Part shown: in pieces, positions 17,545 to 26,700 of the stretch
How the letters are laid out: every line of letters begins with the position of its first letter
Position numbering within the stretch: position 1 is the first letter of the stretch
From: Acidobacteriota bacterium
GTDB lineage: Bacteria; Acidobacteriota; Terriglobia; Terriglobales; Acidobacteriaceae
DNA: 58,211 nucleotides
Assembly (NCBI GenBank): GCA_021846985.1
Contig: JAJZVX010000024.1
Location: forward strand, 1 to 58,211
Direction of reading: 5' to 3'
The notes under the pieces: model-generated
What the model saw: the letters and a program-made list of their open reading frames with translations, nothing else
Database searches by the model: none
What the model was told of the DNA's origin: nothing
Made by a program: the position numbers and the translations under genes

Positions 17545-18933
17545 ATGCATCTTGCCATCACTGTCGTGATTCTTACCGGTATCGCTGGTTTGTTCTACCT
17601 CGACCGCGACCCGGCCATCCGTCCATCCACGGCGGTCTGGATTCCCACTGCCTGGATGCTGATTGTGAGCTCACGCCAGGTTTCGGATTGGCTCAGCCTC
17701 AACCATGGAGCGCCTCTCGTCTCTCGCTTCACGCAGGGGCATCTGTCCGACGCCGCCTTTTTCTCCTTTCTTATTCTTCTTGGCCTGCTGGTACTGAACT
17801 ACCGCTCACGCCAGGTCGTCGCGACTTTGCACCGGAATCTGCCTCTCATCGTTTATCTCACTTATTGCGCTCTGAGCCTTCTCTGGTCCGACTTTCCCGT
17901 TGTGGGCTTCAAACGATGGATCAAAGCTCTAGGCTCAATCGTAATGGCGCTCGTCATCCTGACAGACCGCGATCCCGAGTCGGCCATCAGGCGCTTCTTC
18001 TCCCGCGTCTCATTTCTCCTTCTGCCTCTCTCTGTCCTGTTCATCGAGGTCTATCCATCGCTCGGCACGGGCTGGGATCCCACCGGACATGTGATCTACT
18101 ATTTCGGAGTCATGACGCAGAAGAATGAGCTGGGCGTGGTCAGCATGCTATGCGGCCTGGCTTCTCTCAGCGCGATACTCAGCACCCTGGATCAGCGCCA
18201 CATGCCGCATCGCAGCCGCCATTTTGCCGCTCATGGCACGGTTCTTCTCATGACCTTCTGGCTGCTCTATCGCTCTGATTCCATGACTTCCATGGCGAGC
18301 CTGATCATTGCCTGCGGTGTAATGGTGTTGGCGGGCCGGCCCTGGGCAGCGGGGCGGCGGGCCTATCTGTATTCCATTGCCGGCGGCGCCTTCGTACTTG
18401 CCGTCTTTGCCACCTTCATTGACGAGAGCGGGGTCCTGCTGCGCATGATCGGGCGCAACGCCACGCTCACGGGCAGAACCGACATTTGGAAAGCCGTGCT
18501 TTCTTTTCACACCAATCCGCTGGTCGGCACGGGTTTCGACAGCTTCTGGCTGGGCGACCGCATTCAGACTGTCTGGAGAATGATCGGCTACACCGGCGTG
18601 GCCGAGGCGCATGACGGCTATCTTGAGATCTACATCAATCTCGGCTGGATCGGCTTAGTTTTACTGATATGGATCATCCTCAGAGGCTATCGCAACATCA
18701 TCGCGCTGCATTGTCGGGATCACCGCGCCGGCAGCGCCCGTCTTGCTTTTCTCACCGCAGGCCTGATGTATAGCCTCACCGAGGCCGGTTTTCGCGCGGA
18801 GACGCCCATGTGGCTTGCTATTCTTCTGGCCATCACTGCTTTAGCGCCAGCCTATGAAATTGCCGCAGTCGAGCCGGCATCTCATCCTGCTCCAAGCCAG
18901 TTTGTCCGTCCCCTTGGCCGGCGCATCCTGTAG
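17545..18933 (+). CDS. Wzy-like O-antigen/exopolysaccharide polymerase or ligase, integral membrane
   Basis: 462 residues with about 10-12 predicted membrane segments and a large periplasmic loop before the conserved Wzy_C-type region. That region contains GRNATLTGRTDIWKAVL and the HDGYLEIYINLGWIG block typical of the O-antigen ligase/polymerase superfamily (RTDIW...NGYL pattern). In a Wzx/Wzy cluster the best role is block polymerisation of lipid-linked repeats at the periplasmic face. A 93-bp gap separates it from the GT2 gene. It is the last rightward gene before a convergent block; only 42 bases lie between its stop and the wzx-like stop. Confidence 0.87.
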   Translation: MHLAITVVILTGIAGLFYLDRDPAIRPSTAVWIPTAWMLIVSSRQVSDWLSLNHGAPLVSRFTQGHLSDAAFFSFLILLGLLVLNYRSRQVVATLHRNLPLIVYLTYCALSLLWSDFPVVGFKRWIKALGSIVMALVILTDRDPESAIRRFFSRVSFLLLPLSVLFIEVYPSLGTGWDPTGHVIYYFGVMTQKNELGVVSMLCGLASLSAILSTLDQRHMPHRSRHFAAHGTVLLMTFWLLYRSDSMTSMASLIIACGVMVLAGRPWAAGRRAYLYSIAGGAFVLAVFATFIDESGVLLRMIGRNATLTGRTDIWKAVLSFHTNPLVGTGFDSFWLGDRIQTVWRMIGYTGVAEAHDGYLEIYINLGWIGLVLLIWIILRGYRNIIALHCRDHRAGSARLAFLTAGLMYSLTEAGFRAETPMWLAILLAITALAPAYEIAAVEPASHPAPSQFVRPLGRRIL

Positions 18934-18975
18934 GGTTTCGCGCGCCGGCCTTTGTCGTGCTGGTGGTGAATTGTC

Positions 18976-20328
18976 TTACGCTGTTGCTCTGTCCGGCCTG
19001 CGGTCCATACGCGCCCTTGCCTGCACCCCGGCAAACATCAGCAGGGCCAGCAGCCCATCCGACGCCAGGCTTGACCACGCCGCCCCGCGCCATCCGTAGG
19101 CGGGGATAATCCACAAATTGATCAACACGTTGAAGACAGCTACCGTTACGTGCATCGACATCCGCGTGCCCTGGTATCCGGCGCCGGTGAGCGCTTCGCC
19201 CAGGAAATAATGGATGGATTTCATCAGCGGCAAAAGGGCGAGCCAGCGGAGCGCTTCGGCAGCTTCCGTGAATTGCGCCCCGAGGATACGCGGTAAGAGG
19301 GGTGCGCCCACCACCATGGCCAGTCCCGCCAGCAGCGAATAGAGGCTCGCGGGCCTGATCAGCCGCAGTCCGAACGATGCCGCAACGTGAATTCCGCCTT
19401 CGCCGTGCTTGAAGAAGCGCGGATAGGCGGCGTTGAGCAGGGAGCGGATGGGGGTGAAGGAAACGTCGATGATTCGGTAAGCTGCGGCGTAAATACCCGC
19501 CGCGTCCAATGTCGCCATGCGCGCCAGCATGGTTTTGTCGATATCGTTGTAAATGGTCTGGGCAGAAAGGCTGGTGGCAAAATAGATGCCCTCGACAAAC
19601 TCAGGGCCGATGCGGCTGAGCGCAAGGCGCGGCGAGCCTGCGTACGCCCAAGCCACCCCCGAGGCCAGCAGTGTGGTTAGTCCCGTCGCGACCAGATAGA
19701 CAAGAGCCCAGTCTTCAGCGTTGGGATGACGAAAGAAAAACTTCAGCAAGACAATGCCGGCCAGCCGGAAGAGGCTCGTGGAAACCTGCAGTTGTGCCGC
19801 CACGTGCATTTTTTCGACAGCCTGAAAGCCGAAAATGGCCAGTTGCGATAACTTGGCCAGCACCAGGTCTGCCACGCTCACCAGAACGACGCAGGCAAAA
19901 GGAACCGATTCCGGCAGTGCAAGGTGCGCGGCCAGAAGTACAACCACAAACAGTCCCAGTCCCGTCGCGCAGGTTATCAGCAGGCCGTTGCCCCAGTAGG
20001 TGGGCAGCAGGCTCCTGTCCCGCGAGACGTTCTTCACCAGCAGATTCACACTGCCCAGGCCCGAAAATGGTGCTGCAATCGAAGCCAGCGCCACGACCGC
20101 CACAAAGGCGCCATACTGCCCTGCACCCAACGTGCGCGCGATGAGAACAAAGTAGATCGCCTGAACCAGAATCTGAAGGCCAAAGCCGCCAAACATCCAC
20201 CCCGTGTTCTGTGCCAGGGCGCTGGACCGGATTGTGCGGATCAGGTGTTTCATAGGAGCGGGGCTGGTTTGCCTGTGCGCGCGCAAAGGCAATTGCGCGT
20301 TGGAGAAGCCTTTTGTCTGAAGCGGCAT
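18976..20328 (-). CDS. Wzx-type polysaccharide flippase (MOP superfamily)
   Basis: 450 residues with about 12-14 membrane helices. The N-terminal block NTGWMFGGFGLQILVQAIYFV then LIARTLGAGQYGAFV and a mid-protein Asp-rich loop DIDKTMLARMATLDAAGIYAAAYR are typical of Wzx/RfbX flippases, which move lipid-linked repeat units across the inner membrane. It is the final gene of a leftward block (deacetylase-like, FkbH-like, ChbG-like, wzx). The start at 20328 leaves a 43-base gap to the preceding gene; ATG 20253 (MKHLIRTIR) is an equally possible start and gives a more typical N-terminus. Confidence 0.9.
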   Translation of the reverse strand: MPLQTKGFSNAQLPLRAHRQTSPAPMKHLIRTIRSSALAQNTGWMFGGFGLQILVQAIYFVLIARTLGAGQYGAFVAVVALASIAAPFSGLGSVNLLVKNVSRDRSLLPTYWGNGLLITCATGLGLFVVVLLAAHLALPESVPFACVVLVSVADLVLAKLSQLAIFGFQAVEKMHVAAQLQVSTSLFRLAGIVLLKFFFRHPNAEDWALVYLVATGLTTLLASGVAWAYAGSPRLALSRIGPEFVEGIYFATSLSAQTIYNDIDKTMLARMATLDAAGIYAAAYRIIDVSFTPIRSLLNAAYPRFFKHGEGGIHVAASFGLRLIRPASLYSLLAGLAMVVGAPLLPRILGAQFTEAAEALRWLALLPLMKSIHYFLGEALTGAGYQGTRMSMHVTVAVFNVLINLWIIPAYGWRGAAWSSLASDGLLALLMFAGVQARARMDRRPDRATA

Positions 20329-20371
20329 GGCGCACGTACACTCTGCAAATCCCGGATACTTTCTTTGTCGC

Positions 20372-21133
20372 TCAGATGTCGTTATAGCTTATCAGTTTCG
20401 CCTCTGGGCAGAACCGCTGCCGCCAGTCTCCCATGAGCAGTTCTGTCTCAGTCCTGAATCGTTCGCTGCCTGGGTGGCACATCAGTTCCACGCTGCCATT
20501 CCAACTGTGTCCGGACTGCAACCGGGCGTAAAAGTCGGCGAACGACGCGAATGCGTCGGTGGTTGAGGCGCCGGTCATCAAACGCATGGCGAAGATCCAG
20601 GGCATTTGACGGGCCACGCGCAGCCTCTTTCTCGGCGATCGTGAATCGGCCAGCAGATTCCGGCGCAGCCGCACTCTTGGAATGTCATATTTCTTGACCA
20701 CAGCGCGCAGGACAGGCAGCAGGCTGGCGCGCGTATGCACGTGGTGGTGTGAGTCCGCGTGGCTCACCGGCACCCCGAACGCCAGAGCCCGCTCTATCTG
20801 CGCGCTCCACTCCGCATATACTCCCTCGCGGATGGAATTGGTCAATGGGATATTGACCGGATCGCGACGCGTTCTGCCGGCAAACTCCCCTTTGCCATCG
20901 AGCAGCGGACGCAACCCCGCATGTGCGGAGAGCGGCGCAAACTCGGTTACGTTCAGGTGCACGCCAAACGAACAGTGCGGAAATTTGCCGATTCGCCGGA
21001 TGGCTTCCTTTATCGCCGGCCCGTTCATCATCAGCGTTGCCGAGGTCACGCAGGCCTGTTCCATCAAGGCGAAAATGCTCTCGTTCACAGCCGCATTGGC
21101 GCCCAGGTCGTCACAGTTAATTACGATTCGCAT
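20372..21133 (-). CDS. ChbG/YdjC-family carbohydrate deacetylase, second copy
   Basis: 253 residues. The metal-site signatures are VINCDDLGANAAVN at residues 4-17, FGVHLNVTEFAPL, and HADSHHHVHTRASLLPVL, with CHPG near the C-terminus. It belongs to the same deacetylase family as the gene at 15.6 kb but differs clearly in length and sequence, so it is not a recent duplicate. Its start overlaps the end of the FkbH-like gene by 13 bases, showing translational coupling. Its substrate may be another acetamido sugar of the polymer or a lipid-linked intermediate. Confidence 0.88.
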   Translation of the reverse strand: MRIVINCDDLGANAAVNESIFALMEQACVTSATLMMNGPAIKEAIRRIGKFPHCSFGVHLNVTEFAPLSAHAGLRPLLDGKGEFAGRTRRDPVNIPLTNSIREGVYAEWSAQIERALAFGVPVSHADSHHHVHTRASLLPVLRAVVKKYDIPRVRLRRNLLADSRSPRKRLRVARQMPWIFAMRLMTGASTTDAFASFADFYARLQSGHSWNGSVELMCHPGSERFRTETELLMGDWRQRFCPEAKLISYNDI

Positions 21134-22986
21134 TCGGTTTTCCGGGCGTCGATCGACGCAGCATCGACAGCAACGACGGTATCTGCATGGACCGGTCCGG
21201 CAAGGTCCATGGCCAGCAGAACCACGTCGCCTTCTGTCTTGATGGTTGTAAAGGGTAACTCCTCGAAGACGCGCCGCAAGGGTCTGTTTTTGCTGGTTTG
21301 GGTCAACTGCACCAGCAGCGTGGCGGCTCCCTGACGCTTCAAGTAACTGCCGAGCCAGCCATAGAAGGCGTGCTCCACGTGCTTTTGTGCCACGCGGCAG
21401 GAGAGCACAAAATCTTTCGCCACCGGGTTTTCGCCCTTCCTGTCAACGCTGGCGAAGCCGACAATTCCGTAGCTGCCAAACCGGTCCTGGCACTCCAGCG
21501 CCAAGCAAAACATTCCTTCGTCGCTCAGCAATTCATCGAGCTCGGCCTGCTCGTAGCGACGGCTCGACAAGTTCAACTGGTTCGAACGCTGGATGAGCTC
21601 GTGGCAGCGCGTGATCTCCACTTTGGTCTCGGGCCGGAAAAGACGCAGCCGCAGCCCGCATGAGCGAAGGAACTCGATATGATCGTCGCCAAAAACCTCT
21701 TCCGCCTGCTCCCGTTGCATCTCCGTCAGGTAGGATTGCCGGCGCCGCCGGCTCGTCTCGGTGAGGGGCACGTCGAACTCCGGCAGGTGCAGTAGCTCGT
21801 TCACTGCCGTCTCCGCGTACACCCGCACCATGGGCAGCGCCGCGGCCACCTCGCTTCTTTCGAAGATGGAATCGTCGATGAGGGCAAAGGTGTCGATGTT
21901 GATGTTCAGACGATCGGCAATCTGCCGCAGATTCGCGCTCTTGGGGCCCCAGTTGATGGCCGGATACAGAAAGAACTCCTCTAGCCCGAAGCGCTTCAGC
22001 GCTTCCAGAGCGTCGTCAAGATGGTTCTTGCTCACAATGGTCTGTAGAATGCCGCGCTGGTCCAACTGCCGTATAAGGCTGGCCGCCTCAGGCCGCATCT
22101 GTAAGCGGTCGATGCCGTCTTCGGCGAGGATACCCTTCCAAAGGGTATTGTCCAGGTCCCATGCTACGCACTTGACCTTCAAAGCTGGATGGGTGCTGGC
22201 CACAGCGCTCTCAGCTTCAGTTCCTTCGGCGGCTTTGGTGGCATGGCGATCTTTGCGGATCACGAAATCCAGAATGGTGAAAACCAGGCGCGGCTCCGCG
22301 TCGTTTTCTGGATACAGCATTAGCAGGTATTCATCTGCGTGGTTTAGTACCGCAGGAAGGGGGATGGAAGCGGAGAAGCGATTGTAGCCTTGCCGCACTT
22401 CCAGTGATGTGCGGAAAGCGGAGACAAGATTTTTTCTCAACTCTAGCGCGAGCCGGACCGGCTTCGTCTCAAACCCGTAGCATTCGACAAGAAATTCATG
22501 GAATCGGGTTCCGGGCTTGCCCAGCCTTTGCAGCAGCCGCTCCCGGCGCCAGGCCGCGGCGCTCTGAAGCCGCCGCTGGGGGTCGATACCGCTCAGCAGC
22601 GCTTCGGTTTTGCGAAGAACCCATGTGAGCGCCCGGTCTGCCCTGTCGAGCCTCCTCAGGCTCGAAACTGGCAGGTAGTGTCCCGTGAGCCGGGCTTCCA
22701 ACTTGCCCCAGCGCCGGAACCTGAGGTCGGCGCCGTACGGCAGAAGCCCGCGGAACCGCGGGTTTGGGATTGTTCCATAGACCAGCCGCGCGCACTTCTG
22801 GTCCTCGCGCCGCACGTACAAGGGGCAGTGTTGGTAGCAGAGCGGCGGCGCGCACTCAATGCAGTGTTCCTGCCACTGCAGCGCCATGACGCCGGCAATG
22901 GAACCGGACAGCGGCGAGTTCTGGGATGCGCACTCCTCCGTCTCGCGGCGCCATCGCGGGTAGGAAGCCCAATCAAACTGAAACAT
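21121..22986 (-). CDS. FkbH-like HAD-IIIC protein with Cys-rich N-terminal domain and C-terminal GNAT-like domain
   Basis: 621 residues. A HAD phosphatase-like domain with VAWDLDNTLWKGIL (nucleophile Asp277, Asp279) and the IVSKNH and FALIDDS motifs is followed by a GNAT-like region (EVFGDDHIEFLRSC to SCRVAQKHVEHAF). FkbH-type proteins load glyceryl or related three-carbon units onto carriers; in polysaccharide loci they are proposed to make acyl decorations. Unusually, about 250 residues precede the HAD domain and contain a Cys cluster C42-x2-C45-x4-C50-x3-C54 plus C65, suggestive of metal or Fe-S binding. ATG 22986 has GGAG 8 bases upstream; the longer frame to 23046 lacks a ribosome site. 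Confidence 0.82.
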   Translation of the reverse strand: MFQFDWASYPRWRRETEECASQNSPLSGSIAGVMALQWQEHCIECAPPLCYQHCPLYVRREDQKCARLVYGTIPNPRFRGLLPYGADLRFRRWGKLEARLTGHYLPVSSLRRLDRADRALTWVLRKTEALLSGIDPQRRLQSAAAWRRERLLQRLGKPGTRFHEFLVECYGFETKPVRLALELRKNLVSAFRTSLEVRQGYNRFSASIPLPAVLNHADEYLLMLYPENDAEPRLVFTILDFVIRKDRHATKAAEGTEAESAVASTHPALKVKCVAWDLDNTLWKGILAEDGIDRLQMRPEAASLIRQLDQRGILQTIVSKNHLDDALEALKRFGLEEFFLYPAINWGPKSANLRQIADRLNINIDTFALIDDSIFERSEVAAALPMVRVYAETAVNELLHLPEFDVPLTETSRRRRQSYLTEMQREQAEEVFGDDHIEFLRSCGLRLRLFRPETKVEITRCHELIQRSNQLNLSSRRYEQAELDELLSDEGMFCLALECQDRFGSYGIVGFASVDRKGENPVAKDFVLSCRVAQKHVEHAFYGWLGSYLKRQGAATLLVQLTQTSKNRPLRRVFEELPFTTIKTEGDVVLLAMDLAGPVHADTVVAVDAASIDARKTECES

Positions 22987-23237
22987 GTGCCGCGCTCCGA
23001 ATCCCCCGCTGCCGGCCTGTGTTCCCGCGTAGCCGGGAGGGGGCATTCCGGGCGATCAGGACTGTGATCCAGGCATTCGCTGCTCCAGCGTCTTGCCCCA
23101 TCTGAGATCCTGCCTGGTGGACACATATGCACACCACACTGCCATTTCTATGCTTTCGCCTCAATTTCAGACGCGCCTCCATCCTCGCGGACCCTGGCTT
23201 CCGCTCCAGTATAAGCACCGCCGCAACCCTTCGGATC

Positions 23238-25037
23238 TCATGCGTCTCCCGTTGCCTTGAAAGCTCTTGCCAGGCGCCGTGCCGCCTTAAGCAGGCGCTC
23301 ATCCCGCGCCAGAACGTTGTCTCTCAACTCCGACAGCCTGCGGCGAAGCGCCACGCGCGTTTTGTAGGCGGCGCCGAGCCGAGCAGGGGCCGGGTGCGGT
23401 TGCCGGCGATCCACTATTTCCACTTCGTGCGCCGCTTCAGGCTCGCTCATGATCTCGATGCGCAGTTCGCCGCGTTCCACCGAGAAAGGCGCGGGGGCGC
23501 CATCCACGCGCACTTCCGCAATCGTCTCCGCGCGAGGCTCCGCTTTACGTAGCATGTATTGTCCCGCGCCACAGGCCGCAGGGGGTAGCAGGAACCGGCG
23601 CGTGAAGAACAGAATTTCCATCGTGCCATCCGGCAGCAGCTTCTGCAGACAACAACTCGCTAATTGCTCGTCGAGAGCAGGCCAGCAGAGCCGCGGCTCG
23701 ATGCCGTAAAGCCGCTCCACAAATGCTTCGATGGTTTCAAAGCCGTGGCGGAAATACTGGTGATGTTCGGCGATCAGCGCCGGCTTGCCCAGAAACAGAT
23801 CGAAGGCGAACGGGAAGAGATGGCGCGGATAATGCCGGCCGAAGATGGGGAACCCGTGGCAGCGCATCATGGCCGGTCGCAGGAGATCTCCGACGGTGAT
23901 CTCCTCGGTTTCGTGATCCACGGGGATCACGGTGGAATTTACGGCGGCAAGGAAGCCGTTCATGCGTAGCGCCACCGGAGCCGCCTGCGAAAAGCGTCCC
24001 TGCGGAAAGACCATCACCGGCTCAAAGGCCGCGCCCGTTCGCTTCTGGTGCGCCAACATTCTCTCCATCGCCAGCCGCGCCTTGGTGTCGAGCAGGGCCG
24101 CATCCTGCGTTTGGAATTCGAGGTTTGAGTGGTCGCAGCCGTGGACGCAGATGGACAACTCCGTTGTCCCGCTCAGAAGCCGGCGAGCATTTTGCCTGTT
24201 GGTGCGCCAGCCATTCCATGGGATGAATGCAATCGACGTTCCGTAGTGGCACCGTTGCATGGACTCCCGGAGCCGCTGGAAGTCAAGGAACCCGTAGCGC
24301 ATCGACAGCACAGGATCGTCGATGATGAGTCGCGCCGTGGGCCGCGGCGCCTGCCAGAAGCTCTGCGAAAAACTGTCTCGCAGAAAAATCAGCGGGGCCA
24401 CCAGAGCCGCGTAATGTTCCTCGAGTCCGTGCCTGCGGCTCAAAGGCTGATTGATTCGCGGCAGCGGGGCGCCCAGCAGAAACAGCCGCGAAGAGCCATG
24501 CCGGAGACACACGAACACCGGCCGTTTCCCGGCCGTCAGGATGGTCTCAACCTCTGCCGTGCCGCGGCCATCTTCGAACGCGAAGGCAGAACCCTCATAG
24601 CTTCCTGTAAAATCCAGCCCGGCCAGTTGCCTGCTTAATGGCGCGCTTGCGGCCGGCAGCGAGAACTGAAGGATTCCGGGATCGAGCGGCGTCGTCCCAC
24701 GCAAAGCCTCCCCGGTGAGCCTGCGCAGCGCCCGCTGGTGTGCCGGAGCGGCTGTCCAGCCGAAAACCAGCAGCTCTGCCGGCTGTGCGCCGCCTCCGTT
24801 GAGCAGGCGCATCAGCACGCCGTCCGTTTCCGCCGCCAGAGCTTGCGCACTGGCCGCCAGGCTATACGTGCCGGGCCGGGCCGCAGCGCACAACGGCAGC
24901 AACGAGGCGAGGCCGGCCATGGGTACAGTCCGCACCCCTACGCCCATCCACTCCGCCAGCGCGAGAAGATGACGCTCTTCGTCATTCGGCTCCGGACCCG
25001 TAGCCGCCAGAAGCAGTTGTTTCGGTGCGGGCGTCAT
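23238..25037 (-). CDS. Large NodB-like/polysaccharide-deacetylase-related protein
   Basis: 599 residues without a clear signal peptide. The central part resembles the polysaccharide-deacetylase barrel: ARLIIDDPVLSMRYGFLDF (acidic motif after a beta-strand), SIAFIPWNGWRTN, and LSICVHGCDHSNLEF with candidate metal-binding His residues. The N-terminal 230 residues look like a Rossmann-like or amidotransferase-like scaffold, and the C-terminal tail is basic and helical. It is the first gene of a leftward block and would be the third deacetylase-type protein of the cluster. The family has no function I can name with confidence; carbohydrate de-N-acetylation is a reasonable guess. GAGG lies 13 bases before the ATG. 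Confidence 0.68.
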   Translation of the reverse strand: MTPAPKQLLLAATGPEPNDEERHLLALAEWMGVGVRTVPMAGLASLLPLCAAARPGTYSLAASAQALAAETDGVLMRLLNGGGAQPAELLVFGWTAAPAHQRALRRLTGEALRGTTPLDPGILQFSLPAASAPLSRQLAGLDFTGSYEGSAFAFEDGRGTAEVETILTAGKRPVFVCLRHGSSRLFLLGAPLPRINQPLSRRHGLEEHYAALVAPLIFLRDSFSQSFWQAPRPTARLIIDDPVLSMRYGFLDFQRLRESMQRCHYGTSIAFIPWNGWRTNRQNARRLLSGTTELSICVHGCDHSNLEFQTQDAALLDTKARLAMERMLAHQKRTGAAFEPVMVFPQGRFSQAAPVALRMNGFLAAVNSTVIPVDHETEEITVGDLLRPAMMRCHGFPIFGRHYPRHLFPFAFDLFLGKPALIAEHHQYFRHGFETIEAFVERLYGIEPRLCWPALDEQLASCCLQKLLPDGTMEILFFTRRFLLPPAACGAGQYMLRKAEPRAETIAEVRVDGAPAPFSVERGELRIEIMSEPEAAHEVEIVDRRQPHPAPARLGAAYKTRVALRRRLSELRDNVLARDERLLKAARRLARAFKATGDA

Positions 25038-25319
25038 GCGTGCTACGGATCCTCGCTCGTGAGAAGATCATACGCCAGGTCCCGGTTCCGCGCGGAATCC
25101 TATCGCCGCCTCATTCCGGACTGCCCCCGCGCTGTAGGGCTGGGCGCATTTCCACGCAAACCCTTGATGAAGACGGCGATAAACGATAGTCTGATCTTCA
25201 ATGCCAGAGGGTTCTCGACTTTTACTGCCGAGAACCACAATGCTTGGAGATCCGCGCGAATCCCGGCGGCCTCCGGGCCGGCGTTTCCCACACCGATTCT
25301 CGAGGAGGAACGTACGGCC

Positions 25320-26153
25320 ATGGTGGATATCCGGCGCTATCTAGAAAACACTGTCTATCGCGACCTTGACGTCGACCGCACCCTCGACTATATGCGGCGG
25401 CGCTATCTGGAACCTCTTCGCCCGTACATCGATTTCAGAAACGCCACGCTGGCAGATTGTGGCGCTGGCTATGGCTGGCTCTCCTTTGCCTATCTGCGCG
25501 CGGGCGGCAGAGGCGCGATTCTGGTGGACCAGGACTGCCCACGCCTGGAGAAGGCGGCTGGCATTGCCGAGGCTCTCGGCTGCGCCTCTCAATGCGAGTT
25601 CCGGTGCCAGAAGATGCAGGATCTCGACATTGGCCCGGTTGAGATCTTCGCCACCATTGAGACTCTCGAACATGTCGGCCAGCCCAACATTCGCCGTTGC
25701 ATCGAGCGCATGGCCTCCACAACGTCCAAGGCGGTTGTTCTTTCAACGCCCAACTTCTGCTTTCCCATCATCGCGCACGATACCGAACTGCCTTTTGCTC
25801 ACTGGATGCCCCTGTGGCTTCGCACCTGGTACGCGGTGGCCAGTGGGCATGGAGACCGCGAGCGGACCAACGCTTTTGTCTCTCCCCTCGATCTGCGTCC
25901 GCTGTGGCGGCGTGGCTTCCGCCCTGTCTCGCGCTACCAAACCTTCACGCAGTATTCCGACTTCCTCTCTTTTTACCCCCACTATCTTCCTTACGGCGAC
26001 AGCGACGAAGCTCGCTACCGCGCACGGCCTAAACCGGGTCTGGCCGCCTATGTTCGTATAGCAGGGGCCCTTGCTGGCCGTGCCGCCTTTGCCATTTCGC
26101 CCAACCTCACTTCCCTATGGGTTCGGAATGGCGCCGGGGATTCTTCTTCCTGA
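25320..26153 (+). CDS. SAM-dependent class I methyltransferase
   Basis: 277 residues. Motif I is seen as LADCGAGYGWLSFAYLRAGG with VDQD (motif II acidic residue), followed by FATIETLEHVGQPNIRR and VLSTPNFCFP, typical of class I methyltransferases acting on small molecules or polysaccharide ends. A GAGGAGG site 11 bases before ATG 25320 favours this start. The frame remains open further upstream, with ATG 25167 possible and adding 51 residues. It lies divergent from the deacetylase-like gene and 550 bp before the wza gene. Polymer capping or sugar O-methylation is plausible. Confidence 0.82.
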   Translation: MVDIRRYLENTVYRDLDVDRTLDYMRRRYLEPLRPYIDFRNATLADCGAGYGWLSFAYLRAGGRGAILVDQDCPRLEKAAGIAEALGCASQCEFRCQKMQDLDIGPVEIFATIETLEHVGQPNIRRCIERMASTTSKAVVLSTPNFCFPIIAHDTELPFAHWMPLWLRTWYAVASGHGDRERTNAFVSPLDLRPLWRRGFRPVSRYQTFTQYSDFLSFYPHYLPYGDSDEARYRARPKPGLAAYVRIAGALAGRAAFAISPNLTSLWVRNGAGDSSS

Positions 26154-26700
26154 GCCCGGTTCCCACGCGGGCCAGCCGTCTTCTCCAATTGTTTGTGTAA
26201 GTAAAGCGGTTTCGGAACAGCGGAGCGCAAGGAGATTTACACGAAGAGCTGTGGAGAGATCACGAGGATTGATCTTATTGAGAGTAAAGGATTAGTCATG
26301 CTTCATTCTCCCCCTGCCGGCGCCATTTCGCTCCGCATCCTGGTTGGCCAAGGATTTTTCTTTTTGTTGGCTCGAACCACAGGGGTTCTCTTTAAGGTAA
26401 CGTTCTGCGTTACTAAAGGGGTACGAATTCCTCACCCTGTTCGTGGGATTTTGATTTGCCTGACAAATACTTATAGTGACAGAACAAAGATTTCCAGGGT
26501 TCCGGCAGAAGCGGCCGGTTGTGCCAACCTTGGATGAGACATTGGAAGCAAGCCGTGGCGTCCGGCCCGTAGAATCACTTGTAATCAATTGATTCTGAAA
26601 GTTCATTACCATTTCGTCTCAGGAGGTCACCGGACGACAACGGTGGAACGAAGATAGCTGTTTGGGGAGCACAATCTCTTCTGGGAGAGGGGGCAAGGGC
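26154..26700. promoter_or_regulatory. Leader of the wza-wzc operon with several short dyads
   Basis: This 547-bp non-coding stretch is AT-richer than its surroundings. Visible dyads are GTAACG-ttctg-CGTTAC at 26397-26413, GGTTG-tgc-CAACC at 26516-26528, and AATCAATTGATT at 26583-26594. A weak promoter-like pair TTGATT (26451) and TATAGT (26472) has a short 15-base spacer. The cluster of dyads before the export genes suggests one or more regulator sites. No gene was recognised. Confidence 0.45.
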
